This document shows positions 45,510 to 55,187 of a DNA stretch of 64,000 nt, in pieces (the stretch's first letter is position 1; every line of letters begins with the position of its first letter). The notes under the pieces are model-generated. The model worked only from the letters and a program-made list of their open reading frames with translations. It did not search any database and had not been told where the DNA came from. A program made the translations under genes and the position numbers. Source of the DNA: Virgibacillus sp. 7505 (GTDB taxonomy: Bacteria > Bacillota > Bacilli > Bacillales > Amphibacillaceae); assembly GCF_002272135.1 (NCBI RefSeq), contig NZ_NPBF01000038.1:1-64000 (forward strand), given 5' to 3'.

Positions 45510-45875
45510 ATGGCACGTATAGCAGGTATTGATATTCCGCGTGACAAACGCGTTGTTATTTCCCTAACATACATCTATGGAATTGGAAAAACTACAGCGC
45601 AAAAGGTACTAAAAGAAGCTGGTGTTTCTGAAGATACACGTGTTCGTGATCTTACAGAAGACGAACTATCCAGAATCCGTCAGGCAATTGACAGCTACAC
45701 TACTGAAGGGGATCTTCGTCGTGAAGTATCTCTTAACATCAAGCGTCTGATTGAGATCGGTTCTTATCGTGGTCTTCGCCACCGTCGTGGATTGCCGGTT
45801 CGTGGTCAGAAAACGAAGAACAACTCTCGTACTCGTAAAGGCCCACGCCGTACAATCGCTAACAAGAAAAAATAA
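45510..45875 (+). CDS. rpsM: 30S ribosomal protein S13
   Basis: S13 (121 residues) forms head bridges and touches P-site t[28 protein letters not shown] and the C-terminal basic tail [19 protein letters not shown] are typical. SD AAGGAGGTG. Confidence 0.97.
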   Translation: MARIAGIDIPRDKRVVISLTYIYGIGKTTAQKVLKEAGVSEDTRVRDLTEDELSRIRQAIDSYTTEGDLRREVSLNIKRLIEIGSYRGLRHRRGLPVRGQKTKNNSRTRKGPRRTIANKKK

Positions 45876-45893
45876 GTAAGGAGGTAAACAAAC

Positions 45894-46283
45894 ATGGCTC
45901 GTAAACAACAAACTCGTAAACGTCGTGTGAAAAAGAATATCGAAACTGGTATTGCTCACATCCGTTCTACTTTCAACAACACAATCGTTACGATTACTGA
46001 TGTTCAAGGTAACGTAATCAGCTGGAGCAGCTCAGGTTCCCTTGGTTTCAAAGGTTCCCGTAAATCTACTCCATTCGCTTCTCAAATGGCTGCAGAAGCT
46101 GCTGCTAAAGGTGCTGTCGAAAACGGCATGAAGACTTTGGAAGTAACTGTTAAAGGCCCTGGTGCTGGCCGTGAAGCTGCGATCCGTTCCCTTCAGACTG
46201 CTGGTCTTGAAGTAACTGCGATCCGTGACGTCACTCCAGTTCCACATAACGGCTGCCGTCCGCCAAAACGTCGTCGCGTATAA
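45894..46283 (+). CDS. rpsK: 30S ribosomal protein S11
   Basis: S11 (129 residues) lies on the 30S platform near E-site m[20 protein letters not shown] and the C-terminal [16 protein letters not shown] are conserved. SD AAGGAGGT. Confidence 0.97.
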   Translation: MARKQQTRKRRVKKNIETGIAHIRSTFNNTIVTITDVQGNVISWSSSGSLGFKGSRKSTPFASQMAAEAAAKGAVENGMKTLEVTVKGPGAGREAAIRSLQTAGLEVTAIRDVTPVPHNGCRPPKRRRV

Positions 46284-46415
46284 GTTTTTCCTGCTTGCTG
46301 TATAGAATTTGTATCCCTGTCTATAATGGGTTATGATAGCTTAAAAGCGATCAGGTCATACAGTAAGAAACGTATCGTCAAGATGCAGAAACGGGAACCG
46401 CAATATGGGGAATTT

Positions 46416-46437
46416 CGGTTAGGAGTAATTCTAACCG
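46416..46437 (+). promoter_or_regulatory. Hairpin in the rpoA leader
   Basis: CGGTTAG (46416-46422) pairs perfectly with CTAACCG (46431-46437) around an eight-base loop, ending about 17 nt before the rpoA SD. There is no T-run, so it is not a standard terminator. It sits in a 185-nt gap between rpsK and rpoA. Confidence 0.45.
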
Positions 46438-46468
46438 GGGTTTCGACGTTTTAAAGGAGGGCTTTATA

Positions 46469-47413
46469 ATGATCGAAATTGAAAAACCAAAGATTGAAAC
46501 GGTTGAGATCAGCGATGATGCTACATTTGGAAAGTTCGTTGTAGAACCGCTTGAGCGTGGATATGGTACTACACTAGGAAACTCCTTGCGTCGTATCCTA
46601 TTATCCTCACTTCCTGGCGCTGCTGTAACTTCCATTCAAATTGATGGAGTGCTCCATGAATTCTCTACGATTGAAGGCGTAGTAGAAGACGTGACAACCA
46701 TCATTTTGAACTTGAAGAAACTGGCTCTCAAAATCTACTCTGATGAAGAAAAAACATTAGAGATCGATGTACAAGGTGAAGGGAAAGTAACTGCTGCTGA
46801 CATCACTTTCGATAGCGATGTAGAAGTACTGAATCCGGATCTTCATATTGCAACATTGGGCAAGAATGCTCATTTGCACATGAAGCTTACGGCAGAACGC
46901 GGCCGCGGCTACCGACCAGCTGATCAGAATAACCATGAAGATCAGCCGATTGGTGTCATTCCAATTGACTCCATCTTTACGCCAGTTTCAAAAGTGACGT
47001 ATCAAGTGGAAAACACGCGTGTTGGCCAGTTGGCTAACTTCGACAAACTGACGTTGGATGTATTCACTGACGGCAGTATCCGACCTGAAGAGGCAGTTTC
47101 TCTTGGTGCAAAGATCTATACGGAGCATTTGAATATCTTCGTAGGTCTTACTGATGAAGCGCAAAATGCCGAAATCATGGTTGAAAAAGAAGAAGACCAA
47201 AAAGAGAAAGTTCTTGAGATGACTATTGAAGAATTGGACTTGTCTGTTCGTTCATACAACTGTCTGAAACGTGCTGGAATCAACACGGTACAAGAACTTG
47301 CTAATAAATCTGAAGAAGACATGATGAAAGTGCGTAACCTAGGACGTAAATCATTAGAAGAAGTTAAAAAGAAACTAATCGATTTAGGACTTGGTCTTCG
47401 TAAAGAAGACTGA
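46469..47413 (+). CDS. rpoA: RNA polymerase alpha subunit
   Basis: RpoA (314 residues) has the N-terminal dimerisation domain (about 1-230; [23 protein letters not shown]) and the C-terminal domain (about 250-314) that binds UP elements and activators such as Spx, with [25 protein letters not shown]. Confidence 0.98.
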   Translation: MIEIEKPKIETVEISDDATFGKFVVEPLERGYGTTLGNSLRRILLSSLPGAAVTSIQIDGVLHEFSTIEGVVEDVTTIILNLKKLALKIYSDEEKTLEIDVQGEGKVTAADITFDSDVEVLNPDLHIATLGKNAHLHMKLTAERGRGYRPADQNNHEDQPIGVIPIDSIFTPVSKVTYQVENTRVGQLANFDKLTLDVFTDGSIRPEEAVSLGAKIYTEHLNIFVGLTDEAQNAEIMVEKEEDQKEKVLEMTIEELDLSVRSYNCLKRAGINTVQELANKSEEDMMKVRNLGRKSLEEVKKKLIDLGLGLRKED

Positions 47414-47459
47414 TCCCGCTTAGCGGAGCATTTGACACCAGGAAAGGGAGGGATAACCT

Positions 47460-47813
47460 ATGGCTAGAAAGTTAGGACGTACTACGGATGCTCGTATGGC
47501 GCTTTTGCGTAACCTTGCAACTGATCTTATCGTTCACGAAAGATTGGAAACAACGGAGGCGAAAGCTAAGGAGCTTCGTTCTGTAGTAGAAAAAATGATC
47601 ACTCTTGGCAAACGTGGAGATCTTCACGCTCGTCGTCAAGCTGCTTCTTTCTTGTACGGAACTAAAGCGGACGAGAACCAAGATGCAGTACAAAAACTAT
47701 TCAGCGATATCGCCGGACGTTATGAAGAACGTCAAGGAGGTTACACACGCGTGTTGAAACTTGGACAGCGTCGTGGTGACGGTGCCGCTATGGCAATCAT
47801 TGAACTAGTATAA
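47460..47813 (+). CDS. rplQ: 50S ribosomal protein L17
   Basis: L17 (117 residues) lies near the tunnel exit. [22 protein letters not shown] and the C-terminal [23 protein letters not shown] are typical. It ends the alpha operon and is followed by two terminators. Confidence 0.97.
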   Translation: MARKLGRTTDARMALLRNLATDLIVHERLETTEAKAKELRSVVEKMITLGKRGDLHARRQAASFLYGTKADENQDAVQKLFSDIAGRYEERQGGYTRVLKLGQRRGDGAAMAIIELV

Positions 47814-47824
47814 GGTAATAACAA

Positions 47825-47867
47825 GGGCAGGAAAATCTCTACCACGAGGTGTATTCCGGCCCTTTTT
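47825..47867 (+). terminator. First terminator after rplQ
   Basis: GGGC-GGAA arms pair with TTCC-GCCC (47825-47862, one internal mismatch) and end in TTTTT. Confidence 0.7.
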
Positions 47868-47878
47868 CTTTAGCAGAT

Positions 47879-47916
47879 AAAGCAAGCGCCGACATTAGCG
47901 CTTGCTTTTCTTTTTT
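47879..47916 (+). terminator. Second terminator after rplQ
   Basis: AAGCAAGCGC pairs with GCGCTTGCTT around an eight-base loop and is followed by a T-rich run. Tandem terminators firmly close the S10-spc-alpha cluster. Confidence 0.85.
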
Positions 47917-48016
47917 GTCGGGATTCTTTATACTAGCTATAGAAATGACAGGAACGGACAAACACGTTTAGTATTTCCCCGGAAATAGTCGGGTAATGAC
48001 GAAGGAGCACGAAAGC

Positions 48017-48850
48017 ATGCACGCGATTGAATTCAAGAATGTTTCTTTCCGCTACGAGGAAGAACAGCCCTATGTACTTCGCAATGTCAGTTTTCAAGTG
48101 GAGGCTGGGGAATGGCTGGCGATCATCGGTCATAATGGTTCAGGCAAGTCAACGATTGCCAAGCTGATGAACGGGCTGCTGTTTCCGACGGAGGGGGAGA
48201 TCATTATCAATGGTATACCGCTTAATGAAGAGAATATATGGGAGATACGACGCCAGGTAGGTATGGTTTTCCAAAACCCAGATAATCAATTCGTCGGTAC
48301 GACTGTTCGTGATGATGTAGCATTCGGTTTGGAGAACTGCGGGGTGCCCCGTTCTGAAATGATGAATCGGATCACTTCTTCTTTGGAACAAGTGCGTATG
48401 CAGGATTACCTGCTGCATGAACCCTACCGTCTGTCAGGCGGACAGAAGCAGCGGGTGGCAATAGCAGGTGTCCTGGCCATCTCTCCAAGCGTCATTATCC
48501 TGGATGAGGCAACAGCGATGCTGGACCCACTCGGCAGGAAGGAAATCCTTGATACTGTCCATCGTGTTCAAGCAGAACAGCAGCTTGGTCTGATTACTAT
48601 CACCCATGATTTGAATGAAGTGATGCAGGCGCATCGGGTATTGGTCATGAATGACGGAGAAATATGGACGACTACTGTACCAAGGGAATTAGTGAAAAGA
48701 GAGACGGAACTGCAGCAAATCGGTTTGGACGTGCCGTTTGTTACGCAGCTTGCTCATGCTTTGGAAAGACAAGGTATTATCCTAAGCGAGCAGCCGATTG
48801 ATCACGAGGAGTTGTTAGATGCATTATGGACATTACATTCAGACAAGTAG
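48017..48850 (+). CDS. ecfA1: ECF transporter ATPase EcfA1
   Basis: First ATPase of the shared energising module of group II ECF vitamin transporters, which pairs with substrate-specific S components encoded elsewhere. The 277-residue protein has Walker [10 protein letters not shown], the Q-loop, signature LSGGQKQR and Walker B VIILDEA. ATG at 48017 is served by AAGGAG at 48001-48006; an in-frame ATG at 47996 precedes the SD. Its end overlaps ecfA2 by 25 nt. Confidence 0.94.
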   Translation: MHAIEFKNVSFRYEEEQPYVLRNVSFQVEAGEWLAIIGHNGSGKSTIAKLMNGLLFPTEGEIIINGIPLNEENIWEIRRQVGMVFQNPDNQFVGTTVRDDVAFGLENCGVPRSEMMNRITSSLEQVRMQDYLLHEPYRLSGGQKQRVAIAGVLAISPSVIILDEATAMLDPLGRKEILDTVHRVQAEQQLGLITITHDLNEVMQAHRVLVMNDGEIWTTTVPRELVKRETELQQIGLDVPFVTQLAHALERQGIILSEQPIDHEELLDALWTLHSDK

Positions 48851-49689
48851 ACTACACGTATCAGGCAAACTCCCCGTTTGAGCATAAAGCGCTAAAGGAT
48901 TTATCCTTCCATTTGCCAGGAGGGAGCTTCACGGCTATTGTCGGACATACCGGCAGCGGTAAATCCACTCTGTTACAGCATTTGAACGGACTAGTGAGAC
49001 CTACCAGCGGAAGCGTACAGATTGGTGAGCATACACTGGAGCCAAAGAAAAAACCTAAGCAAGCAAAAGAACTTCGTAAACAAGTAGGCATTGTGTTCCA
49101 ATACCCAGAGCACCAGCTATTTGAAGAAACAGTAGAGAAGGATATTGCCTTCGGCCCGAGGAACTTCGGAGTAGCTGAGAATGAGATCTCAAAGCGTGTA
49201 AAGGAAAGTGCAGCAGCTGTAGGGTTGGATCTATCCTTACTGAGCCGATCTCCATTTGAGCTAAGCGGCGGGCAAATGCGTCGTGTTGCGATTGCAGGTG
49301 TGCTTGCTGTGCGGCCTCGTGTCTTGGTTCTGGATGAGCCTACAGCAGGATTGGATCCACGCGGGCAGCGGGAGATCATGGATATGTTTTACCGGCTTCA
49401 TAAAGAACAGCAGCTTACAACGATATTGGTAACACACAGTATGGAGGATGCGCTGACGTATGCTGATCATATGCTTGTACTCGATAAAGGGGAAAAGTAT
49501 ATGGAAGGGTCTCCTGTAGAAGTATTTCAAAATCGGCAAGCTCTCCAGCAGGTGCAGCTTGATGTACCGGAGATATTCCAGTTTCTTCAGAAGGCATCCG
49601 AACGTTTCGGCAAACCGCTCGCCTTTGAGGGAGAGAATATGGACAGGCTCGCTGAGCGGCTGGCGGATTTGGCAGGTGATAAGAAATGA
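48826..49689 (+). CDS. ecfA2: ECF transporter ATPase EcfA2
   Basis: Second ATPase of the ECF module. The 287 residues contain [17 protein letters not shown] and [13 protein letters not shown]. It forms a heterodimer with EcfA1 and binds EcfT. It overlaps both neighbours (25 nt with ecfA1, ATGA with ecfT). Confidence 0.95.
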   Translation: MDITFRQVDYTYQANSPFEHKALKDLSFHLPGGSFTAIVGHTGSGKSTLLQHLNGLVRPTSGSVQIGEHTLEPKKKPKQAKELRKQVGIVFQYPEHQLFEETVEKDIAFGPRNFGVAENEISKRVKESAAAVGLDLSLLSRSPFELSGGQMRRVAIAGVLAVRPRVLVLDEPTAGLDPRGQREIMDMFYRLHKEQQLTTILVTHSMEDALTYADHMLVLDKGEKYMEGSPVEVFQNRQALQQVQLDVPEIFQFLQKASERFGKPLAFEGENMDRLAERLADLAGDKK

Positions 49690-50489
49690 ACAATCTGCTG
49701 ATTGTCGGTCAGTATGTTCCGACCAATAGTATTGTCCACCGGATGGATCCGAGGATAAAGATGCTGATCATCTTCTTTTATGTGATTTTCATTTTCTTTG
49801 CTAATAATGTCGTCAGTTATGCACTGTTCACAGTATTTGCAGTGGGAGGTACACTTCTGACGAAGGTTCCATGGCGTTTTATCGCCAAAGGGCTGACACC
49901 GGTATGGTTTTTAATTATCTTTACGTTTATCCTGCACTTATTCGTTACAAAGGAAGGCACAGTATTGGTGAACGTATTCGGATTGCCGATTTATAGCGGA
50001 GCACTGGAACAAGGAGCCGTTATCTCACTGCGTTTCTTTTTGCTCATCCTTTTGACATCTCTGCTGACGTTGACGACAACGCCGATCGAGATTACTGACG
50101 GAGTCGAGTCCTTGCTTGGTCCTCTGCGCCGATTCAAGTTCCCAGTCCATGAACTAGCACTGATGATGTCCATCTCCTTGCGTTTTATCCCTACTTTGCT
50201 TCAGGAGACCGAGAAGATTTCCAACGCTCAAGCTTCCAGGGGCGTGGATTTCCGTACAGGGCCATTCAGGGAGCGTGTACGGGCTGTAATTCCCTTGCTG
50301 GTGCCTTTGTTTGTCAGTGCCTTTAAACGGGCAGAGGAGCTTGCTATGGCCATGGAAGCAAGAGGCTATCGCGGCGGAGAAGGACGTACGAAGCTTCGGG
50401 AGCTGCGCGTGATGAAGCGTGATGTTGCAGCACTTGTCATCTTCATTGTAGTGGTGGCTGCTGCCTTGATAACGAGAGACTATAGTTAG
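49686..50489 (+). CDS. ecfT: ECF transporter transmembrane protein EcfT
   Basis: EcfT (267 residues) is the membrane scaffold of the ECF module. Several membrane helices are predicted, and the two coupling helices that contact the ATPases show their Ala-Arg-Gly-type motifs ([11 protein letters not shown] and MEARGYRGG). No S component is encoded here. The start overlaps the ecfA2 stop. Confidence 0.95.
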   Translation: MNNLLIVGQYVPTNSIVHRMDPRIKMLIIFFYVIFIFFANNVVSYALFTVFAVGGTLLTKVPWRFIAKGLTPVWFLIIFTFILHLFVTKEGTVLVNVFGLPIYSGALEQGAVISLRFFLLILLTSLLTLTTTPIEITDGVESLLGPLRRFKFPVHELALMMSISLRFIPTLLQETEKISNAQASRGVDFRTGPFRERVRAVIPLLVPLFVSAFKRAEELAMAMEARGYRGGEGRTKLRELRVMKRDVAALVIFIVVVAAALITRDYS

Positions 50490-50500
50490 GAGTTACAAAG

Positions 50501-51244
50501 ATGACGCAACGTATGAAGGCGACTGTCAGCTATGACGGCACGCATTTTTCCGGCTTCCAGGTGCAGGAGAAAAACCGCACGGTCCAAGGGGAGCTGGAGA
50601 AGGCACTTACGAAGATTCATAAGGGACAGCAGATCAGGATCCAAGCATCTGGCCGTACAGACGCAGGTGTGCATGCCAGAGGGCAGGTGATCCATTTCGA
50701 TACCGAGCTTCGCATGGGAGATTACAATTGGCGCAAGGCGCTCAATACCTTGCTGCCGGATGATGTGCGGATAACAGATATAACACAAGCAGAAGAGGAT
50801 TTCCATGCACGCTACAGTGTGAAACGGAAGCAGTATAAGTACTTTGTCCATAATGCGCCGGAACAGGACGTGTTCAAGCGTCATTACGTGCATCATGTTC
50901 CTTATCAGCTAGAGTTGGATAGAATGCAGCAAGCTATCACAGCAATCGAGGGAACCCATGACTTCAGCGCTTTTTGTTCTGCAAGGACAGGAGTCAAAGG
51001 AGACAAGATCCGTACCGTCTATGAAGCTCTATGTGAAAAGCAGGACGATATGCTAGTGTTTACCTTCACGGGAAGCGGCTTCCTGTACAATATGGTGCGT
51101 ATACTTGCAGGTACACTCATCGACATCGGGAATGGCCGCAAAGAGCCGGAAGACATGGCTAGAATACTAGAGTCGAAGGACCGGCAGCTGGCGAGTAAAA
51201 CCGCTGCTGCGAGCGGACTTTGCCTCTGGAAAGTGGACTACTGA
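50501..51244 (+). CDS. truA: tRNA pseudouridine synthase A
   Basis: TruA isomerises U38-40 of tRNA anticodon stems. The 247-residue enzyme has the catalytic SGRTDAGVHARGQ segment with its Asp at about 54, the FSAFCSARTG segment and GSGFLYNMVRILAGTLI. It follows ecfT by 11 nt with SD TAGGAGTTA, so it is probably in the ecf transcript. Confidence 0.95.
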   Translation: MTQRMKATVSYDGTHFSGFQVQEKNRTVQGELEKALTKIHKGQQIRIQASGRTDAGVHARGQVIHFDTELRMGDYNWRKALNTLLPDDVRITDITQAEEDFHARYSVKRKQYKYFVHNAPEQDVFKRHYVHHVPYQLELDRMQQAITAIEGTHDFSAFCSARTGVKGDKIRTVYEALCEKQDDMLVFTFTGSGFLYNMVRILAGTLIDIGNGRKEPEDMARILESKDRQLASKTAAASGLCLWKVDY

Positions 51245-51285
51245 AAACTTTTTTGCAAAACAACGCATTCGGGTGTTACATGCCC

Positions 51286-51313
51286 TTGACATGAGGGTCT
51301 ATGATGATATACT
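51286..51313 (+). promoter_or_regulatory. SigA promoter of rplM-rpsI
   Basis: TTGACA at 51286-51291 and TATACT at 51308-51313 with a 16-bp spacer and an extended -10 TGA. Confidence 0.8.
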
Positions 51314-51334
51314 ATGGTTTATGGCATTTTATTT

Positions 51335-51385
51335 CTATACCACGATTAGCCCCGGAAGACTAATTGTGTAGAATAATAAATGAAC
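51335..51385 (+). ncRNA. Probable L13 leader RNA
   Basis: CACGATTAG (51341-51349) can pair with CTAATTGTG (51360-51368, one G-U) just after the promoter and before the rplM SD. Firmicutes are known to carry an L13 leader in this position; the match to that family should be tested by covariance model. Confidence 0.55.
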
Positions 51386-51414
51386 GATTCAATCGAAAAA
51401 ATGGAGGAAATGAC

Positions 51415-51852
51415 ATGCGTACAACATTCATGGCGAACGAAAGCAATATCGAACGCAAATGGCTTGTTGTGGATGCAGAAGGCCAAACTCTTGGTCGTCT
51501 TGCAAGTGAAGTTGCTGCTATCCTGCGCGGTAAGCACAAACCAACTTACACTCCACATGCCGACACTGGTGATAACGTAATCATCATCAACGCTGAGAAA
51601 ATCGAACTTACTGGTAACAAACTTGCTGACAAGATCTACTACCGTCACTCTAACCACCCAGGTGGTTTGAAACAGCGTACAGCTGACGAAATGCGTACAA
51701 AATACCCTGAGCAAATGCTTGAGCTTGCTATCAAAGGCATGCTTCCTAAGGGACCACTTGCACGTAAAATGATCAAAAAGCTTCACGTATACCGTGGCGC
51801 TGAGCACAAACACCAAGCACAACAACCAGAAGCTTATACACTTCGCGGTTAA
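51415..51852 (+). CDS. rplM: 50S ribosomal protein L13
   Basis: L13 (145 residues) is an early 50S assembly protein. [21 protein letters not shown] and the conserved [11 protein letters not shown] segment are visible. ATG at 51415 follows TGGAGGAAA; an earlier in-frame start lies in the leader. rpsI follows 21 nt later. Confidence 0.97.
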   Translation: MRTTFMANESNIERKWLVVDAEGQTLGRLASEVAAILRGKHKPTYTPHADTGDNVIIINAEKIELTGNKLADKIYYRHSNHPGGLKQRTADEMRTKYPEQMLELAIKGMLPKGPLARKMIKKLHVYRGAEHKHQAQQPEAYTLRG

Positions 51853-51873
51853 TTAAAAAGGAGGTAAACGATA

Positions 51874-52266
51874 GTGGCACAAGTACAATACTACGGCACC
51901 GGTCGCCGTAAAAGCTCTACTGCCCGCGTACGTCTAGTACCAGGCACAGGTCAAGTAACAGTAAACAACCGTAGTGCGGAAGATTACTTCCCATACGAAA
52001 CACTTCGTACAATCATCAACCAACCTCTAGTTGCAACAGAAACTGCTGGCAACTACGACGTTCTTGTAACTGTACAGGGTGGTGGATTCACAGGACAAGC
52101 AGGTGCTATCCGTCACGGTATCTCTCGTGCGCTTCTTGAAGCTGACCCAGAATACCGCGGTACACTTAAAAAAGCTGGCTTCCTAACTCGTGACGCACGT
52201 ATGAAAGAACGTAAAAAATACGGTCTTAAAGGTGCACGTCGCGCTCCACAGTTCTCAAAACGTTAA
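51874..52266 (+). CDS. rpsI: 30S ribosomal protein S9
   Basis: S9 (130 residues) reaches the P-site tRNA with its C-terminal tail ([12 protein letters not shown]). [20 protein letters not shown] at the start is typical. GTG start after AAGGAGGTAA. It ends the conserved translation block; a terminator follows. Confidence 0.97.
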   Translation: MAQVQYYGTGRRKSSTARVRLVPGTGQVTVNNRSAEDYFPYETLRTIINQPLVATETAGNYDVLVTVQGGGFTGQAGAIRHGISRALLEADPEYRGTLKKAGFLTRDARMKERKKYGLKGARRAPQFSKR

Positions 52267-52282
52267 TTTTTGGGCACTCACG

Positions 52283-52317
52283 AAAGACTCTCAACCTATT
52301 GGTTGGGAGTCTTTTTT
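52283..52317 (+). terminator. Terminator of rplM-rpsI
   Basis: AAAGACTCTCAACC (52283-52296) pairs with GGTTGGGAGTCTTT (52301-52314, one G-U) around TATT and continues into a T-run. Confidence 0.92.
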
Positions 52318-52426
52318 TGTTTATTTTTAGGATACGTAAGGAATTGAACTGAAATATTGATCATTCTGGTCTATTTGCCCGTGGTATTCGTATCATATTA
52401 CGAATATAAAGAAGCGGAGGTTGGCT

Positions 52427-52876
52427 ATGAAGTCTATTGTTTACAAAAAGTATGGACCTCCAGAAGTTCTTCAGCTAAACGATGCAGAAAATCCGGTCCC
52501 GAAAGAACATGAAATATTAGTGAAAGTAAAAGCGACAACTGTCACAGCAGCAGATATACGAGCTCGAAGCTTTACCGTTCCTCTGGTCTTTTGGCTGCCA
52601 GCCCGGTTTGTAATACTAAGTCGAAACGTACCTGAAACACCGGAAGCGCTAAATTTTCTCGGCGAACTCATAAAGATAGGGAAATTGAAAGTGGTAATTT
52701 AAGGGTGGCACTTATATAAATATCACAGAGCCGCTGCCGAGTGTTCGGATGTTATGGACTATATTAACAACAGGTAAAAAATTGATAGGTCTTATGAATT
52801 TGAAGAAATAGTGGAAGCACATCGTTATGTCGAGAAGGGACATAAAAAAGGGAATGTCATTATTAATGTAGAATAA
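52427..52876 (+). pseudogene. Scrambled zinc-type (MDR) alcohol dehydrogenase / quinone oxidoreductase pseudogene
   Basis: The first 60 or so codons read as the N-terminus of an NAD(P)-dependent MDR dehydrogenase ([27 protein letters not shown]), with a good GGAGG SD and ATG at 52427. The reading frame then jumps to the C-terminal [19 protein letters not shown], hits a stop at 52700, and resumes in the same frame after 52783 with [19 protein letters not shown], ending at 52876. About 180 codons including the cofactor domain are missing. Between stop and resumption lies an 84-nt insert that, in another frame, reads as an internal piece of the same family (GGTYINITEPLPSVRMLW). It cannot give a working enzyme. 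Confidence 0.8.
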
Positions 52877-52928
52877 CTTAATAAAGCTTTGTAACTATGA
52901 ATTGGATAGGGCACTAAGTAATCTTTAA

Positions 52929-52957
52929 AAGAATCTCACTTGATTGGAGTCTTTTTA
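52929..52957 (+). terminator. Weak terminator-like hairpin
   Basis: AGAATCTCA and TGGAGTCTT form an imperfect stem followed by TTTT. Its right half resembles the rpsI terminator. It lies before the DHFR-like gene. Confidence 0.4.
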
Positions 52958-53036
52958 TTTGCGCTATTAGTGTATGGTGCACATATAAAAGCTCCTCTCT
53001 TACAGGAAGATATATTATCTGAAAGGAGAAATTCAA

Positions 53037-53564
53037 ATGCAAAAACGTAATCTCATACTATTTATTGCTGCAAGTCTGGATGGGTATATCGCAACCAAGG
53101 AAGATTCATTGGATTGGCTCTTTGCTGTAGAAGGTGAGGGGGATAATGGTTATTCGGAATTCTACGAGACAGTTGATACGGTTATTATGGGCAAGAAGAC
53201 GTATGATTGGGTGATAGATAATATAGAAGAATTTCCCTACCAAAATAAAGCGTGTTATGTCTTTACGCGTTCAGATATCAAAGATACTGAGCACGTACAA
53301 TTTGTCCAGGGAGATATTGCGCATTTCACGAATAAGTTAAAACAACAAGATGGCAGGAATATCTGGATAGTCGGCGGCGGAGAGCTGTTGTCTTCGTTCA
53401 TTGAAGAGCAACTGATAGATGAAATGATACTTACTATTGCACCTGTGGTTATTGGCAATGGTATACCTTTATTCAAGGAGGGTCATAATCAAACCGAATT
53501 TACTTTAAAAAGAACAAGAACATTCAATCAGTTTGTGGAACTGCATTACGAGGTCAAGACATAG
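53037..53564 (+). CDS. Dihydrofolate reductase family protein (RibD C-terminal type)
   Basis: A 175-residue protein of the DHFR/RibD-C superfamily, an NADPH-binding fold. LFIAASLDGYIATKEDSLDWLF at the start, VIMGKKTYDWV near 51-61 and IWIVGGGELLSSFIEEQLIDEM near 112-133 are the family marks. These stand-alone proteins are common in Bacillus (YwjB/YyaP-like), with unknown substrates; true folate reduction is not implied. SD GAAAGGAG. Confidence 0.85.
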   Translation: MQKRNLILFIAASLDGYIATKEDSLDWLFAVEGEGDNGYSEFYETVDTVIMGKKTYDWVIDNIEEFPYQNKACYVFTRSDIKDTEHVQFVQGDIAHFTNKLKQQDGRNIWIVGGGELLSSFIEEQLIDEMILTIAPVVIGNGIPLFKEGHNQTEFTLKRTRTFNQFVELHYEVKT

Positions 53565-53668
53565 AGCAAGGCGCTAACGGCATCCTCGAAGACAGTGTGA
53601 TATCAATCTTTCGAATATGCGATTTAAGAGCTACACAACATACTTACCTAAAATACAAGGAGTCATCT

Positions 53669-54189
53669 ATGCACTTTTCGACGAATCAGCTCAACTTTTA
53701 TAAACTAGATATTTTCAAACGCCAGCTCCCCATCGCCTGCGGATAGCAACTTCCCATTTTGAAGATAATTCCAGACTGGTGATTCTCCGGGATTTTGTAT
53801 ACTCTATTTTCCCCGAACATAAACCAATTTCCATGACTGGCATTATTGGATACTATATAGGTTCAAAACGAATATGGGAGAGGCAATACTTGAAGAATAT
53901 CACGAAACTCTCCAATTGGAAGGAAACGTATGTGGGAAACGGGACAGGTGAAAGATTAATCTATATGGCTGTTGAGAATATCACGTCACAGGATGTATAT
54001 GCTTTATGCAAACAGACTGCCCAAGGGCGGAAGTGTTCCTCTCTTACGTTCTATACAGAAGATCGGGTGTTATATATCAGCTCGGATGTGTTTGATTTGG
54101 TAATGGCAACCGAGCAGCAATTAAGGGATCTGTGTACCAAGTTTTATCCATGGATTGATACTTATCATCCAAATATAAAGACAATGTAA
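53669..54189 (+). pseudogene. Frameshifted gene of unknown function
   Basis: A good SD (AAGGAG at 53657-53662) and ATG at 53669 open a frame of 26 codons that ends at a TAG near 53746. The long open frame (open from 53704 to the stop at 54187) lies in another phase, without an SD at its first GTG (53779), and its upstream codons read plausibly (HRLRIATSHFEDNSRL). This indicates a frameshift around 53725-53745. The downstream part (about 136 codons from 53779) is mixed alpha/beta, non-membrane, with no motif I recognise. It may instead be a sequencing indel. Function unknown. Confidence 0.6.
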
Positions 54190-54227
54190 AGTGCAATCCG
54201 CGTTTGCTTTCATTCTTAACACTAGCT

Positions 54228-54254
54228 GCATGGTATTCTATACCATGCTCTTTT
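54228..54254 (+). terminator. Terminator after the frameshifted gene
   Basis: GCATGGTAT (54228-54236) pairs perfectly with ATACCATGC (54240-54248) around TCT, followed by TCTTTT. Confidence 0.75.
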
Positions 54255-54265
54255 AGATTAACAGT

Positions 54266-55081
54266 ATGAGACAATCTTTTGTATTTTTATTGGTATGTGT
54301 GCTGTTGCTATCAGGCTGTTCATTGGCCCACACAGAAGCTGCCTATGATTCCGAATATAGCCCATTGGTTATTGCCCATCGCGGAGCGTCTGCTGTTGAA
54401 CCTGAGCATACGTTCTCTTCATATGATCAGGCAATGGAGGATAGAGCAGATTATATCGAAATTGATTTGCGCAGAACGGCGGATGGCGAATTGATTGCGA
54501 TGCATGATGACACGGTTGATCGAACAACAAACGGAAAGGGATTGGTCGAGGAGCTAACTTTGAAAGAGATAAAAGCACTTGATACCGGAAAAGGGCAGAT
54601 GGTTCCGACACTAAAAGAGATTCTTATACGGTATGGGAGTGAGGTGCAATATTATATTGAAACACGCGAAGATGATAAGGGAAAGCTCGTCATGGAGAGG
54701 CAAGTCCTGCAATTGCTGAAGCAGTATGCTATCCCGAAGGATCAAGTCATCCTGCAGTCGTTCAGCAAAGACAGCATTCGTACATTACATGAACTCGATC
54801 CGGAGCTTACGCTTGTACAGTTGTTGAAGAAGAAAGACGTGGAGCAGCTAAATGGGAAAGATCTTCAGGAGATAAGAGGGACAGCAATTGGCGTGGGTAT
54901 CTATGCCGGCATATTAGAAGAATCAGTAGTAGATCTGATTCAGCATCATGATCTCGAAATCCATGCTTATTACCGAGGAGACGAAAGAGAGTGGACAGAG
55001 GAGATGCTTCATTACGAAGTGGATGGCATTTTTTCGGATGATCCGGCCTTTTTGGCGAGTATGATGGAGAAGAAGGAGTAA
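54266..55081 (+). CDS. Glycerophosphodiester phosphodiesterase, lipoprotein
   Basis: GDPD enzymes hydrolyse glycerophosphodiesters to glycerol 3-phosphate and an alcohol. The 271-residue protein has a signal peptide with lipobox LLSGC (Cys18), so it is expected to be anchored outside the membrane. The TIM-barrel motifs are HRGASAVEPEHTF (about 38-50) with the catalytic His and EIDLRRTADGELIAMHDD with metal ligands and second His. The ATG at 54266 lies only 12 nt after the preceding T-run and lacks a clear SD, so expression or start may be unusual. Confidence 0.88.
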   Translation: MRQSFVFLLVCVLLLSGCSLAHTEAAYDSEYSPLVIAHRGASAVEPEHTFSSYDQAMEDRADYIEIDLRRTADGELIAMHDDTVDRTTNGKGLVEELTLKEIKALDTGKGQMVPTLKEILIRYGSEVQYYIETREDDKGKLVMERQVLQLLKQYAIPKDQVILQSFSKDSIRTLHELDPELTLVQLLKKKDVEQLNGKDLQEIRGTAIGVGIYAGILEESVVDLIQHHDLEIHAYYRGDEREWTEEMLHYEVDGIFSDDPAFLASMMEKKE

Positions 55082-55187
55082 TCACAACTAGTGATATATT
55101 CCTTTTTTTGTGTCCAAATGTTTAGCTTCCCGCTGGGGTGATATAGAGATAAAAGAATTATTGCAGCAATGAAGGGAGTTTTGTTCT

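Noticed and set aside
52929-52957. Duplicate of the rpsI terminator
   Set aside because: Only the right half resembles it; the left arm is too divergent to claim duplication.
55117-55145. SigB-like promoter (GTTTAG and GGGTGA) before the 100-residue membrane gene
   Set aside because: The spacer is only 10 bp, several bases too short for a SigB promoter.
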